Assembly: GCA_002323535.1 (NCBI GenBank)
Contig: DCQT01000110.1
Span: 1-5,779 of the forward strand
Direction of reading: 5' to 3'
From: Bacteriovoracaceae bacterium UBA1511
GTDB lineage: Bacteria > Bdellovibrionota > Bacteriovoracia > Bacteriovoracales > Bacteriovoracaceae
DNA length: 5,779 nt
This document shows, piece after piece, positions 1-5,779 of the stretch (positions are counted from its first letter, which is position 1; every line of letters starts with the position of its first letter). The translations under genes and the position numbers were made by a program. The notes under the pieces were generated by a model, which was not told where the DNA came from, did not search any database, and worked only from the letters and a program-made list of their open reading frames with translations.

Positions 1-24
1 GCATCATTCCCGGCATCATTCCCG
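1..24. repeat. 12-bp tandem repeat, two exact copies, at window edge
   Basis: GCATCATTCCCG occurs twice in direct succession (1-12 and 13-24). Read on the minus strand it is in frame with the secreted coiled-coil protein and encodes a Met-Met-Pro-Gly style unit. Since 12 is a multiple of three, copy-number change would keep the frame. The array touches the left edge, so more copies may lie outside. Confidence 0.8.
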
Positions 25-1750
25 CAGTTTGTGGGAAGATAGGGTTTATCATAGGTGCAGTTGTTTCATCAAAACTATCGTCTCGTCCAAGCATGTCAAC
101 TGAACTTAAAAGGCTATCTGAGCCACCTGTAAGCAAGGGATCCTCGTTTGCTTTTTTAGCGTCTGACTCCATTTTGTAATACATCTTATATTTTTTATTT
201 TTAGAGGCAATTGCACTATTGTATTTTTGCTTTTCTGACAGTGCTTGTCTCATCCAGGATTGATATTTTTTTTGAGCCTCTTTACATCTAACCTGATTTT
301 TTACGAACCCCCATACTGTTCTTTGACAATAAGAGAGCTGTTTTTGAATATAACTCATACGCGCTTGATAAAGTTTATCTCTATCTCTACTCATTTTCGC
401 CATATCCCTTTTAAGTTTGGGTGACAGCTTCTTCTTTCCTTTTTTTACAAGGTAATCTTCCCTTCCTTCTCTTGAGATTCCCTTAAATTTCTTCAAGTCA
501 CTCGAGACATCGCTAAGAGCTTCACTGTAGTCAGACTTCGAATCGATTGAACCTGAGGACAGCCTTTTCGACTGAAATTTAACTTCAGCGATTTCATTAG
601 CAGTTCTTGTGTCTCCAACACTAAGTATTTTTTTTACGATTTCTATTCCATTGAAATCTGAATCGTTATCTGGATTGGAATAGTGGCCTATCATTTCCTT
701 AACTAAAACTATCTCTTCTTCGAGTCGCTCTTTTTTATTTTCGTCATCTGTGTTTTCTTTTAACTCAACTAGTTTACCAAGCTCTTTTATAAGGGGTATT
801 AGAAATTCTTTTTGAAACTCTTTAATTTCTCCTCGATACACTCTCCCAAGTCTTCTTATCTCACTTTCATCCTCTGCTTCATCAATTTTTTGAGCTAGTG
901 AGATTAATTTTTTATATTTTTTTTCAGCAAGTTCTTTTTGGGAAGCGCGCAAGACATTATAAATATCAGGGCTACTAAATAGTAATATTTTATCTTCATC
1001 TATCACCTGATATAACTCTTTAACGTCCTTACCTTGGCATACCCTTTTTATGTTATTTTGCTTTGCTTCGTTTGCAGTAACTAAATAAGTATCGAACAAG
1101 CTTTGATCAGTGTAACAAAAAGAATCACTCAAGCTACTAACTCCACTTCCAGGAGAAGCAGGAGAACCATAAACTAATTGTGCTGGTTTCGTAACATCTA
1201 GCTTTTTTAAAACTCCCTTTGAGGAATATCTTTCTGGTGCAAAATAAGAAAGCCCATCTTTTAACTTATATTTACTCTCACTTTGAACCAAGTCACCCTT
1301 TTCAAACATGCATCTTAAAACTTTTTCATCCATATTTGATCCATCAAATGAGCTGAGATCAACCTTGTTTGTAACAACGAGACGGAACGCTTGAGCATCA
1401 CTATAAATTTCGTCTGTCACCTTTGAGATAGAAAACTCTGGACTGAAGCACTCTGTTGAAATCCTATGGGGCATTTCGAATACAACTGAATTACCACGTT
1501 TATCAAACTTTGGTCTCTTATTCTCTAACCCTGGAAAAATAAAATTTAAGAAGTTTTTAGATATTGAAGTCGATGACTTACAAGAACTCGACTTGACTGC
1601 TTTCACTTCCACATCTGGCTGAATTACTGCAGGAGATCTTTTCCTAGGGTTTTCAAATACAGGTTTAGACACTTCTATCATTCCCAGATTTATTGAAAAA
1701 ACAGGTAAACTAAAGCTAAAAACTAAAGCCACAGGAATAATTCTTTTCAT
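1..1750 (-). CDS. Large secreted coiled-coil protein of unknown function (C-terminus off window)
   Basis: An open frame of 583 codons runs from an ATG at 1750 to the left edge without a stop, so the C-terminus is missing. Residues 1-19 form a Sec signal peptide (MKRII, then a hydrophobic stretch ending PVFS), so the protein should be exported. The region to about residue 250 is mixed and holds five cysteines (57, 101, 147, 212, 238). Residues about 269-354 are rich in Lys, Glu and Leu and look like a long helix or coiled coil. Residues about 424-540 are again helical and very basic, with C475 and C489 that could form a disulfide between or within helices. The visible end is low in complexity and Met/Pro/Gly rich (GMMPGMM). 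The start has AAAAGG 9 bases upstream. The next gene upstream on the same strand ends 62 bp away, which suggests cotranscription. I recognise no family; a periplasmic or surface structural role is only a guess. Confidence 0.85.
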   Translation of the reverse strand, partial: MKRIIPVALVFSFSLPVFSINLGMIEVSKPVFENPRKRSPAVIQPDVEVKAVKSSSCKSSTSISKNFLNFIFPGLENKRPKFDKRGNSVVFEMPHRISTECFSPEFSISKVTDEIYSDAQAFRLVVTNKVDLSSFDGSNMDEKVLRCMFEKGDLVQSESKYKLKDGLSYFAPERYSSKGVLKKLDVTKPAQLVYGSPASPGSGVSSLSDSFCYTDQSLFDTYLVTANEAKQNNIKRVCQGKDVKELYQVIDEDKILLFSSPDIYNVLRASQKELAEKKYKKLISLAQKIDEAEDESEIRRLGRVYRGEIKEFQKEFLIPLIKELGKLVELKENTDDENKKERLEEEIVLVKEMIGHYSNPDNDSDFNGIEIVKKILSVGDTRTANEIAEVKFQSKRLSSGSIDSKSDYSEALSDVSSDLKKFKGISREGREDYLVKKGKKKLSPKLKRDMAKMSRDRDKLYQARMSYIQKQLSYCQRTVWGFVKNQVRCKEAQKKYQSWMRQALSEKQKYNSAIASKNKKYKMYYKMESDAKKANEDPLLTGGSDSLLSSVDMLGRDDSFDETTAPMINPIFPQTAGMMPGMM

Positions 1751-1754
1751 ACTC

Positions 1755-1803
1755 AAATACCTTTTACACATATTTTTATAAATATCGGAAAGGTTTGGTA
1801 TTT
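1755..1803 (-). promoter_or_regulatory. Possible hairpin over the ribosome binding site of the large secreted protein
   Basis: In the 62-bp gap between the two leftward genes, AAATACC (1755-1761) and GGTATTT (1797-1803) are exact inverted repeats, and inside them ATATTT (1770-1775) and AAATAT (1780-1785) form a second perfect 6-bp stem with a 4-base loop. On the minus-strand RNA the outer stem contains the GG of the AAAAGG Shine-Dalgarno. An alternative pairing, ACCTTT with AAAGGT, would also cover that site. The stems are AT-rich and the outer loop is long, so a function is inference only. There is no T-run that would make it a terminator. Confidence 0.35.
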
Positions 1804-1812
1804 ACTTGAATA

Positions 1813-2733
1813 TTAAATTGAAAATATTTGATCCAGCTCCAGTGTTGGTAACTCTTCGGATTTAAACCTTGGTAACCGTTTGGAAAGGTAATAGCTTTTC
1901 AGTAATATTAAATATTTTTCATTTGATGATTCAACCATTATATTTTTTGGAAAGTTATACCTTCCTCCAATTTTTTTATAGTTATCGAAAGTAATAAAGA
2001 CCTGTTTTTCCACTTCCTCGACAAAATAGCTTATTTTTAGCTCTCTCAGATTTAATGTATCTCTTTCAAAAACCATTGTGAGAGTGCCTACGCTCAGACG
2101 ATAGCAAGGACCATAAGAGCACAACCCTAATTTGATTTTTTCGTGCTTTTTATAAAATCGTTTATTTAAAACTTCATCTAAAGTTAAAATGGTCTTCCCG
2201 TCTGCTAATTCTTCGTTATCCGAAGCCGAAACATCCTTAAGGCTATCTTCCTCTTGCTCCTTAGTAACTTCCTCTGAGACCTCTTGTTGATTTTCAGTCT
2301 CTTCAATATATTTACTTAAAAAGTCTATTATTTCTTGATCAAAGTCTTCAATTAAATCAATCTCCATTTTAGAAATTAGTCTCTGCCCATCATTGAAGAT
2401 TAGACCTGAAATCAATGCTTTTATCCATGAACCAAGTTCATTGTCTCGAATTTGATATACAGAATTACCATCTGCCTTATTTGCCTTTTTATTGAAACGA
2501 AAGTCATCTTGTCCTTTTATCGATTGAATTTGAAAGTCTAAAATGTTTTCAAGCTCACCATTTGAAAGACCTAGAATATTACTTTTCCTTTTGAGCAGGG
2601 AAAAATCCCCTTTAAAGTAACCTCTTTCGTGATCAATATTTTGAGGATTTTCAAGAAGAAACTTAAGCCTTGGCACATGAGCAACGCTAGTTAAACTAAA
2701 AAACAAGCTTAAATAAATATAAATTTTTAACAT
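1813..2733 (-). CDS. Secreted protein, possibly LolA-like, with acidic linker
   Basis: This 306-residue protein starts with a signal peptide (hydrophobic core at residues 3-14, likely cleavage after S-V-A at residue 18), so it is probably periplasmic or surface exposed; there is no lipobox cysteine. Residues about 19-125 form an N-terminal part. A highly acidic stretch at about 126-178, full of Glu and Asp, probably acts as a flexible linker. The C-terminal part (about 180-306) reads as alternating beta-strands and includes C205-x4-C210 and the phrase GGRYNFPKNI (256-265). Such strand patterns with a closing 'lP..i' element occur in LolA/LolB-type and related lipoprotein-carrier folds, but the resemblance is weak and not a firm assignment. 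The ATG at 2733 is chosen because the signal peptide begins there; its ribosome binding site is poor (AAG about 4 bases upstream). It precedes the coiled-coil secreted gene by 62 bp on the same strand, so they may work in the same exported system. Confidence 0.8.
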   Translation of the reverse strand: MLKIYIYLSLFFSLTSVAHVPRLKFLLENPQNIDHERGYFKGDFSLLKRKSNILGLSNGELENILDFQIQSIKGQDDFRFNKKANKADGNSVYQIRDNELGSWIKALISGLIFNDGQRLISKMEIDLIEDFDQEIIDFLSKYIEETENQQEVSEEVTKEQEEDSLKDVSASDNEELADGKTILTLDEVLNKRFYKKHEKIKLGLCSYGPCYRLSVGTLTMVFERDTLNLRELKISYFVEEVEKQVFITFDNYKKIGGRYNFPKNIMVESSNEKYLILLKSYYLSKRLPRFKSEELPTLELDQIFSI

Positions 2734-2746
2734 AATCTTAAACTCA

Positions 2747-2775
2747 TTGGTTGAAATCAGCCTTTAAACTATAAT
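2747..2775 (+). promoter_or_regulatory. Candidate rightward promoter, possibly giving a leaderless mRNA
   Basis: TTGGTT (2747-2752) and a perfect TATAAT (2770-2775) are spaced by 17 bases. A start site about seven bases after the -10 box would fall at or next to the A of the ATG at 2782. No clear Shine-Dalgarno sits before that ATG (the preceding bases are AATAAGTAA), which agrees with a leaderless or nearly leaderless transcript. The -10 box overlaps the candidate leftward -10 box, so the two polymerases would compete. The -35 match is only fair. Confidence 0.5.
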
Positions 2776-2800
2776 AAGTAAATGAATAAAAATAAATCAA
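2771..2800 (-). promoter_or_regulatory. Candidate leftward promoter for the two secreted-protein genes
   Basis: On the minus strand TTGATT (2800-2795) and TATTAT (2776-2771, five of six matches to the -10 consensus) are separated by 18 bases, which fits a sigma-70 type promoter. Transcription would begin near 2764 and give a leader of about 30 bases before the ATG at 2733. The -35 element lies inside the first codons of the divergent barrel gene. The region is AT-rich, so chance matches are likely. Confidence 0.4.
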
Positions 2801-3603
2801 TTATCACTCTTTTTATTATTACTCTAACAAACATTTCTTACGGCGCTATAGATAGCTTCTACCAAACTACAAGAATGCAATCGTCTGCTGGTGTTGGAAT
2901 AGGTGCCGTATTACTCGATGAGGCTACACTACTAAACCCCGCCCCAATGGCATTTTATCAAATTGGAGCAATTTATTATCAACAAGGAAAGAGGTCTGAA
3001 AATGCTTTAGGTGCCGACGAAAAAGATACACTATTTATTGCATCTGATTCCAAAGGCCCCGTAGGTGGGTCTGTCAGTTACAGGAGCAATGATGAGGGTG
3101 AGGATATTAACGTAAGCCTAGCAACACCGGTTGCCGAAAAAAGTGCACTCGGTATAACCTATCGCAATAACCGCCCAGAAAATGGAAAAGAAAGGTCCTC
3201 AATTGACATTGGGGTTTCGCATGCAGTTACCGAGTTTTTTACTTTTGGTGCGGTCCTAAGAAACCCACAAAGAGTTGAGGGTCTCGATACACGTGTTATT
3301 ATGGGGTCCCAGTTCGTATATGAAGAATTTATCTCTTTAATGATTGATTTTGGAACAGATTGGAAAGACGAACTTTCAGAGGATTTAGTATATGGAGGAG
3401 CAGTTCAATTTAAAACCTTCAGCGATATATATTTAAGACTTGGAGCGAGTAGAGATAAAAAACTAAAGCTTGGACAGTCCGGGATAGGGCTCTCATGGGT
3501 TTCTCCTAAAATAATTATTTCCCTAAGTGCATCTAATATTGAAGACATTACCACTCAAGAAAAATCTAAAAACTCCTCCTTCGCTGTCTCATATAAATTT
3601 TAA
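2782..3603 (+). CDS. Predicted outer-membrane beta-barrel protein
   Basis: The 273-residue product has a Sec signal peptide (basic MNKNK, hydrophobic core, likely cleavage after S-Y-G at residue 21). The mature start contains the segment AGVGIGAVLLDEATLLNPAP (36-55), which resembles the N-terminal 'gains a gly-rich turn, then an Asn-Pro-Ala' motif of FadL/PorV-type barrels. The rest alternates short amphipathic strands with polar turns, and the chain ends in Phe after an alternating pattern (SFAVSYKF), the usual C-terminal signal read by the BAM complex. It is short for FadL (over 400 residues), so a small barrel of roughly 10-12 strands is more likely; substrate or role is unknown. It opens the rightward cluster and is followed after 13 bp by the CFI-box gene. 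The start is fixed by the signal peptide; the next in-frame Met (residue 32) lies beyond the cleavage site. Confidence 0.8.
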   Translation: MNKNKSIITLFIITLTNISYGAIDSFYQTTRMQSSAGVGIGAVLLDEATLLNPAPMAFYQIGAIYYQQGKRSENALGADEKDTLFIASDSKGPVGGSVSYRSNDEGEDINVSLATPVAEKSALGITYRNNRPENGKERSSIDIGVSHAVTEFFTFGAVLRNPQRVEGLDTRVIMGSQFVYEEFISLMIDFGTDWKDELSEDLVYGGAVQFKTFSDIYLRLGASRDKKLKLGQSGIGLSWVSPKIIISLSASNIEDITTQEKSKNSSFAVSYKF

Positions 3604-3616
3604 CTTCGGTGCATAG

Positions 3617-4339
3617 ATGGCTGATAGCGAAAACAACAAAAGCAACAAAGAAGAAGAAATTGAAAAAAGTCGGCACATTCAGCAAAAATATGCCGACCGA
3701 CTAACCGTATTGAGACTTGCCAGGGAATATAATCAAAAGAAGGATGTCGCCAATGCGGTCAAGGCATACATCAAGTACATTGATGCTCTACTTAAATATT
3801 TTGAAGTTACTGAGGAAAATCTAAGGCCGGCACTTTTTGAAAAGGATCAAAACATTCATGAGATTATGTTAATAAGCCAGGTGTACTGGGACCTTGCTAA
3901 AGCATATGATCGCTCCGATAAGCTTCAAGGTGAATGCGAGAGGTGCCTTGATAAGTTTGTCCAGTTTTCAACAGGTTTTAAGTTTCAATATCTAAACTCA
4001 GAAATTCTTAGAAAATATTTAAAAAAAGGTGCGGCAAGAAATACAAAGGAGTTTGAAAAAGCTTTTAAAAAAATTAACCTCAGTTCAAATAGATGTTATA
4101 TAGCTACATACTGTTTCGGTGAGCAGTCTAAAGAAGTCCAAACTCTGAGAAGATTCAAATTCCAAATACAGAATACCAGGTTTGGCTACAATTTTATTAA
4201 CTCATATTACAGAATAAGTCCGAGCATAATACATTTATGTGAACAGAACAAAATCATAGAGGTAGGGATACGCAGTATGCTGCGCCCAATAATCTTAATC
4301 TTTTCAAGACTTTTAGAATTAACTATCATTAACAAATGA
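3617..4339 (+). CDS. TPR-like protein with C-terminal CFI-box domain
   Basis: The 240-residue protein has no signal peptide; a charged N-terminus (about 1-25) is followed by helices at about 30-62 and 84-118 that look like tetratricopeptide (TPR) type pairs. The C-terminus from residue 160 matches the CFI-box-CTERM domain: CYIATYCFG (160-168, usual form CFIATAAYG), then EVQTLRRF (173-180), GYNFINSYYRISP (190-202), and a hydrophobic end (about 220-236). This domain occurs at the C-terminus of many otherwise different bacterial proteins; its biochemical role is not established to my knowledge. Other cysteines are C107-x2-C110 and C166, an extra one within the box. The gene lies 13 bp after the barrel gene, has only GGTG (3608-3611) as a weak ribosome binding site, and its TGA overlaps the ATG of the permease gene by 4 bp (ATGA), so translation is probably coupled. 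A link to envelope assembly is inferred from these neighbours only. Confidence 0.88.
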   Translation: MADSENNKSNKEEEIEKSRHIQQKYADRLTVLRLAREYNQKKDVANAVKAYIKYIDALLKYFEVTEENLRPALFEKDQNIHEIMLISQVYWDLAKAYDRSDKLQGECERCLDKFVQFSTGFKFQYLNSEILRKYLKKGAARNTKEFEKAFKKINLSSNRCYIATYCFGEQSKEVQTLRRFKFQIQNTRFGYNFINSYYRISPSIIHLCEQNKIIEVGIRSMLRPIILIFSRLLELTIINK

Positions 4340-5442
4340 TCATTTTAGAAAAAATTATAAGAAAAGAGTGGATGAAATCACTCTTGATTTCATCGTCCTC
4401 TTTGGCGTTTCTTATTGTGATTGGTAATCTCATTTCTGGGTTTATGAGATCAAACGTAAGTCCATATGAAGTATTAATAAATCAAATGCTTATATTTCCA
4501 TCGACTCTGTTAAAAGTATTACCAACTGCATGCTTGATCTCATCGCTTGTCACTTCAAATAATTTAATTAAAACCAATCAACTCGTTGCAATATATTCTA
4601 CTGGTGTCTCGCCTAATGATATCATTAAAAAAATTTTTCTACTGGGAACATCTGTCGCACTCGCACAGTTCTTGATTGGTGGCTACTTAAAGCCCTTCTC
4701 CTTGAATTTAAAAAATAAATTCGTAACCAACCTTGATGAAAAATTTAGAAACCTAGAAGCTGATGGCTTACTCTCTGCAAAAATAACTAACGGAAAAATG
4801 TGGATAAAAAAAAACAATCAATTCGTAAAATATCAGTCTTTTAATCCAAGTGAACAAAAAATAAATAACGTTACTATATATACAGTTGACTCAAAGTCTG
4901 TTCTTAAAAACTTTCACAAATCAAAATCTATTTCATTTAACAAGTCATGGAGAGGAGAAGATAATATTAACACCTCGTCTATAGATAAGAAAAATAGTCC
5001 TTTGATCAAAATAAGCAAAACCACAGACGTGAGCTTTAAGGTAACAACAGACAACCTTAAAAAATTTGAACAAGACATTACCACTCTCGATATCCGTAAA
5101 CTAATTGCCTATACAAATAATCTAGAAAGATCTGGTCTAAGTGGGATCAAATACAAAATAATATATCTCTCCATAATTTCGAGTACTATAAATTGCCTTA
5201 TCTTCACATTACTTGGCCTTGGAGCCTTATACTCACCCAACAAAAGGTCTACTTCAACCGGTCTGATAGCAGGAGGAAGCTTTGTTTTTGTCATCGTGTT
5301 TTGGCTTGTCGAGGGTTACTTACTCGAAATGGGTAAATCATTGAAAATTAACCCAGCTTTAAGTACATTCGGTATTCAAATACTATTGTTAGGCGGCTTA
5401 TTGTTAAAATTAATTAAGGATAAAAAGTCCAGATTTAGTTAG
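4336..5442 (+). CDS. LptF/LptG-family permease (LPS export ABC transporter)
   Basis: LptF and LptG are the two inner-membrane subunits that, with the ATPase LptB, extract lipopolysaccharide and pass it to the LptC/LptA bridge. The 368-residue length is usual for the family. Three membrane helices lie at about 14-36, 47-71 and 97-117, a soluble periplasmic domain of strands at about 120-265 (the jellyroll position), and three more helices at about 276-299, 307-330 and 340-360. The family-type phrase LVAIYSTGVSP (83-93) sits in the cytoplasmic loop between helices 2 and 3, where the coupling helix contacts the ATPase. The segment LDIRKLIAYTNNLERSG (251-267) before helix 4 is also typical. The C-terminal layout looks somewhat nearer LptG than LptF, but I cannot assign it safely. 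Only one permease is present; its partner and lptB must lie elsewhere. No Shine-Dalgarno precedes the ATG; it overlaps the stop of the CFI-box gene, so coupled translation is likely. Confidence 0.9.
   Translation: MIILEKIIRKEWMKSLLISSSSLAFLIVIGNLISGFMRSNVSPYEVLINQMLIFPSTLLKVLPTACLISSLVTSNNLIKTNQLVAIYSTGVSPNDIIKKIFLLGTSVALAQFLIGGYLKPFSLNLKNKFVTNLDEKFRNLEADGLLSAKITNGKMWIKKNNQFVKYQSFNPSEQKINNVTIYTVDSKSVLKNFHKSKSISFNKSWRGEDNINTSSIDKKNSPLIKISKTTDVSFKVTTDNLKKFEQDITTLDIRKLIAYTNNLERSGLSGIKYKIIYLSIISSTINCLIFTLLGLGALYSPNKRSTSTGLIAGGSFVFVIVFWLVEGYLLEMGKSLKINPALSTFGIQILLLGGLLLKLIKDKKSRFS
5332..5348 (+). repeat. 17-bp direct repeat, copy 1 (end of permease gene)
   Basis: GGTAAATCATTGAAAAT at 5332-5348 recurs exactly at 5534-5550, 202 bp downstream. 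In this copy it encodes GKSLKI (residues 333-338 of the permease), just before the last membrane helix. Bases on either side do not match. Confidence 0.75.
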
Positions 5443-5488
5443 ACAGATCACATGGACATGCGGCGCAACAATGTGCTAGTAAAAGGTC

Positions 5489-5779
5489 ATGAAAACAGAC
5501 CTTAAAAATTTATTTGATGGGAATATCTACCCAGGTAAATCATTGAAAATATTTACTTACCCTGCACCAGTTTTAAAAGTAGTGGCATCTCCAGTGAAAG
5601 ACTTCAACGAAGAACTCAAAAGCCTCGTCATCGATATGGTTCACACCATGTACGAGGCACCTGGAATAGGTCTTGCCGCTCCTCAAGTGGGTAAAAGTTT
5701 AAGATTTTTCGTTTCTGATACTTCCTTTGAACGCGAAGAAGTTGAAGGATCAGAAGAGGAAGAAACAGTGTATCGTAAT
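5489..5779 (+). CDS. def: Peptide deformylase, N-terminal part (3' end off window)
   Basis: Peptide deformylase removes the formyl group from the N-terminal methionine of new proteins in the cytoplasm. The first 97 codons are present. KIFTYPAPVLK (20-30) is the usual opening of the enzyme and GIGLAAPQ (59-66) is conserved motif 1, whose Gln66 lines the active site. Motifs 2 (EGCLS) and 3 (HEMDH), which bind the metal, lie beyond the window. Residues 80-92 are a strongly acidic stretch (SFEREEVEG, then four Glu), longer than the short turn found at this place in E. coli Def. The ATG at 5489 is the only ATG possible (an in-frame TAA lies at 5480) but has its AAAAGG just 2 bases away, and it adds about 18 residues before the usual start. 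A TTG at 5543 with AGG seven bases upstream would give a standard-length enzyme and is a serious alternative. It follows the permease gene by 46 bp and may be cotranscribed. Confidence 0.93.
   Translation, partial: MKTDLKNLFDGNIYPGKSLKIFTYPAPVLKVVASPVKDFNEELKSLVIDMVHTMYEAPGIGLAAPQVGKSLRFFVSDTSFEREEVEGSEEEETVYRN
5533..5545 (+). promoter_or_regulatory. Alternative TTG start of def with its ribosome binding site
   Basis: AGG at 5533-5535 stands seven bases before an in-frame TTG at 5543, whose product would begin M-KIFTYPAPVLK, the normal N-terminus for peptide deformylase. By contrast, the ATG at 5489 has AAAAGG only two bases away, too near for good initiation. The spacing favours the TTG; the commoner start codon favours the ATG. 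Both could be used. Confidence 0.45.
5534..5550 (+). repeat. 17-bp direct repeat, copy 2 (start of def)
   Basis: This is the exact second copy of the 17-mer at 5332-5348. Here too it encodes GKSLKI, residues 16-21 of the longer def frame, and it contains the TTG of the alternative start and part of its AGG ribosome binding site. Confidence 0.75.

Noticed and set aside
1751..1812. Separate promoter for the large secreted protein (TATAAA on the minus strand)
   Set aside because: A TATAAA is present but there is no acceptable -35 box at 16-18 bases, and this gap is very AT-rich.
2727..2747. Six-codon open frame (MSLRLC) on the minus strand overlapping the start of the secreted LolA-like gene
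   Set aside because: It has no Shine-Dalgarno, is very short, and such frames arise often by chance; a leader peptide cannot be supported.
5109..5294. 61-codon minus-strand open frame
   Set aside because: It lies wholly inside the permease gene in antisense, has no family features, and the permease frame is clearly the real one.
5443..5488. Terminator between the permease gene and def
   Set aside because: CACAT/ATGTG form only a 5-bp stem with a loop of about 17 bases and no T-run follows; TGCGGCGCA is a small palindrome with no room for a loop.
5454..5507. Short open frame beginning at the ATG at 5454, ahead of def
   Set aside because: It runs for about 17 codons in a different frame into the def start, with no ribosome binding site and no recognisable product.

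Overview
The window looks like chromosomal DNA from an AT-rich Gram-negative bacterium. An LptF/LptG-family permease, a predicted outer-membrane beta-barrel and three proteins with Sec-type signal peptides all point to a two-membrane envelope. The low GC, the lysine-rich proteins and the CFI-box protein would fit a Bdellovibrionota-like (Bacteriovorax-type) or related deltaproteobacterial genome. That placement is an inference from style; no marker here proves it.

Layout. Two genes read leftward. The first (1-1750, its C-terminus lost at the left edge) encodes a large secreted coiled-coil protein of unknown function, ending in a methionine-glycine-proline repeat at the window border. The second (1813-2733) encodes a secreted protein whose C-terminal half loosely resembles LolA-like folds. 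A 48-bp divergent intergenic region (2734-2781) carries overlapping candidate promoters for both directions. Four genes then read rightward: a predicted outer-membrane barrel protein (2782-3603), a TPR-like protein with a C-terminal CFI-box domain (3617-4339), an LptF/LptG-family permease (4336-5442, overlapping its upstream neighbour by 4 bp) and the 5' part of peptide deformylase, def (5489-5779, cut by the right edge).

The three tightly packed rightward genes (barrel, CFI-box, permease) probably form one transcription unit with an envelope theme: outer-membrane protein, a possible helper protein and an LPS-export permease. def follows after 46 bp and may be cotranscribed. The leftward pair probably forms a second unit of exported proteins. 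No RNA genes, CRISPR arrays, insertion sequences or phage genes were seen, and no gap exceeds 62 bp.

Most worth a second look: the pairing of a CFI-box protein with an LPS permease by overlapping codons; a 17-bp exact direct repeat shared by the end of the permease gene and the start of def, where it overlaps an alternative TTG start; a promoter placed so that the barrel mRNA could be leaderless; and a hairpin around the ribosome binding site of the large secreted protein. I found no clear evidence of a wholly new system.
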